Origin: Sphagnum compactum
Lineage: Eukaryota > Bryophyta > Sphagnopsida > Sphagnales
Reading direction: 5' to 3'
Length of the DNA: 64,000 nt
Assembly: GCA_965153455.1 (NCBI GenBank)
Contig: OZ234496.1
Span: forward strand, 7,697,207 to 7,761,206
Shown: positions 62,501 to 64,000 of the stretch, one piece after another
How the letters are laid out: each line of letters opens with the position of its first letter
How positions within the stretch are numbered: the first letter of the stretch is position 1
The notes under the pieces: model-generated
What the model was told of the DNA's origin: nothing
The model's input: the letters and a program-made list of their open reading frames with translations, nothing else
Databases searched by the model: none
Made by a program: the position numbers and the translations under genes

Positions 62501-63938
62501 TCAATCAACAACAAACATATCAAAACAACAAGGGCACCAGACCACAACAGCAGATTCAAAAAGCCCACAAAACCACAGAAAACATACAAGGCTCAGCATC
62601 AATTGAATTGACAAAAAGCTGAACTCACTTGTCGATTCACCAACAACACATCACCATCTCGAAGATGTCGATACACAGTCTTCCCAATTGCTCTGCCTCC
62701 ATTTATGGTGGCTGCACCCATTACTGATCCAGGGGTGGAGAGGAGAGTTTTGGCAAGGGCTGTGCGCTTGAACTTGGGCAGGTTGGCTAAGTTCACAACC
62801 CCACCTTGTTCATCTTCCACATGTGTTGCCCCTGGGTGTACATGGGCACCGTTCTCTACAGCATCCCTCATGCTCTCAACATTCCATGGTGTTACTCTCT
62901 GCAGAAAGGAAGAAAAAAATCCCGAGACATGACCACAGGATAAATAGTGACCACTTGTAACTATGTTCACACAAAATATTGATTTTGCCTTGAAAAACAG
63001 TGTAAGGTTTTTTTTACCTCTGGGTAAGTTAGCCGTGTTGCAAAGTATGGTGGAATCCCGATCTCATTCACAGCGATATAGGGATCAGGAGAAATGACAG
63101 AACGACATGCATAATTCACCCGCTTGCCCATCATGTTCATGCGGAACAGCCCTTCTTTCTTCTCAAGTAACTGTCGTACTCCGCCACCTCCTTGATCTTT
63201 GCTCAGACCAGTTGCTGGTATCAAAACAGCAAGCACCAACCAGAGAGACATCAGCAAACACTTGAAATCATCGCACAACAATTGTAATGTCCACAAGCTA
63301 ACCAAATCATGAAGATCTCACCTATGACAGGATCTATGTGTGGGAATGCAAAGCATGTACCTGTAGTGCTATCAAGAAGAGCACATACTTCATTTTGCAG
63401 GTTAAGCCATAGCCTGGTTGCCATAGTAATGTCGAGCTTCTGAATTGAACCATCTTCGCCTTTCTTCCCTCGTGAGAACTCTGTCAACACAATGTTTGCT
63501 CGCAACATTCGCCCGTAGAAGATATTTTGCGGGTGCTCTATTAGCTGCACAAGAAGAACAAAGTAAATATTACTTGTGGTAGCATTCTTGGAACTAGATA
63601 GATTGTGTTCATCACAGAAGAAGCAGAGGCAGTAGACAAATAATGAGCCCATGAGCCCTATTGGGTCACATTCCCGAAAAGAGCAGAAGAAAGTACACAC
63701 CTACATAATGTATGAAGGGAAAGAGAAGCATGAGGGAAAAACCCACCTTGCCATCCATCATGTTAGCAGGTCGGAACCTGTTGGGAGTGACGAGAATACT
63801 CTCAACAAAAAACATGGATGATCCAGTTTTCTTGAGGTTCTTGAGTGTGTGTGAGTGCCAACCCTTTTCACCCAAGCCCCATACCAATGAGCAGATGTGC
63901 TCTTCCTTCTCCCATACTTTTCGCATGTGTTCTTTCAC
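56509..63938 (-). CDS. NRPA1: RNA polymerase I largest subunit, C-terminal 1,410 codons (5' end outside window)
   Basis: Largest catalytic subunit of the nucleolar polymerase that makes the pre-rRNA. Exons: 63747-63938, 63361-63544, 63018-63214, 62629-62898, 62409-62497, 62074-62221, 61665-61880, 61114-61380, 60775-60913, 60425-60639, 59938-60140, 59592-59790, 59019-59386, 58724-58864, 58242-58585, 57512-58020, 57048-57245, 56509-56862. All introns are GT-AG and the phases close over 4,233 nt. Landmarks: [20 protein letters not shown], the metal-binding [10 protein letters not shown] (62194-62214), [17 protein letters not shown] and [14 protein letters not shown] (bridge-helix and trigger-loop region, split by an intron), [23 protein letters not shown] and a C-terminal [17 protein letters not shown] clamp-jaw insertion in exon 57512-58020 is very acidic, as in Pol I. 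There is no heptad tail. The least certain junction is the acceptor at 60639. No stop or frameshift is seen; about 250-300 N-terminal residues lie beyond the right edge. Confidence 0.96.
57512..58020 (-). other. Acidic insertion exon of the polymerase I subunit
   Basis: 169 codons, of which the first two thirds are dominated by Asp and Glu with Lys/Arg patches ([32 protein letters not shown]); the end returns to conserved sequence ([10 protein letters not shown]). Acidic, disordered insertions at this point are a Pol I trait. Low-complexity GAT/GAA repeats explain the long antisense ORFs here. Confidence 0.8.
62194..62214 (-). other. Catalytic metal-binding motif of the polymerase active site
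   Basis: Encodes NADFDGD, the invariant aspartate triad that holds the catalytic magnesium in all multisubunit RNA polymerases. It is intact, which argues for a working enzyme. Confidence 0.97.
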
Positions 63939-64000
63939 CTGGCCACAAATCCATTGTCAAGCATCAATGAATGAACACTGATCTCCTCTTGAAATCTTCC
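63939..64000 (-). other. Intron of the polymerase I subunit gene running off the window
   Basis: Ends in CCAG at 63939-63942, directly before the exon starting at 63938. No coding similarity up to the window edge. Confidence 0.7.

Overview
This window looks like nuclear DNA from a land plant. It holds a land-plant type O-fucosyltransferase gene, a nuclear RNA polymerase I largest-subunit gene with 17 visible short GT-AG introns, plant-type hAT, LINE and Ty3/gypsy chromovirus remains, telo-box (AAACCCTAAA) motifs, and long AT-rich spacers with many microsatellites. The species cannot be fixed from the sequence. The transposon mix would fit a non-seed or early-diverging plant lineage, but that is only an impression.

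Layout. 1-1.7 kb: the 3' part of a frameshifted retroelement integrase and a GC-rich tail that may be its 3' LTR. 1.7-6.9 kb: AT-rich spacer with an inverted-repeat family. 6.94-13.39 kb: a decayed non-LTR retrotransposon (LINE) on the minus strand, whose 3' region was hit by a Ty3/gypsy chromovirus. That insertion (7033-8930) still has 5-bp target duplications but has lost part of one LTR and everything from primer site to RNase H. 13.4-18.5 kb: spacer with simple repeats. 18.5-20.95 kb: a degenerate, intron-like-interrupted coding relic resembling the Crypton-derived DUF3504/ZMYM family. 21-29.8 kb: AT-rich spacer with a tRNA-like (SINE-like) unit and a piece of a widespread plant repeat. 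29.84-30.79 kb: a regular tandem array with 176-bp period. 30.8-33.8 kb: two hAT transposase relics on opposite strands. 33.8-36.8 kb: spacer.

The two real host genes are both on the minus strand. 36,798-42,107 is a complete 11-exon GDP-fucose protein O-fucosyltransferase-family gene (526 codons plus stop, all junctions in phase). 56,509-63,938 is the C-terminal 1,410 codons of the RNA polymerase I largest subunit (NRPA1/RPA190), 18 exons visible, running off the right edge. Between them, 42.1-56.5 kb is spacer with microsatellites, short duplications and a 150-bp foldback.

The two genes are unrelated in function: one acts in Golgi/secretory glycan work, the other in nucleolar rRNA transcription. 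Everything else is transposon history: LINE insertion, then chromovirus insertion into it, then deletion.
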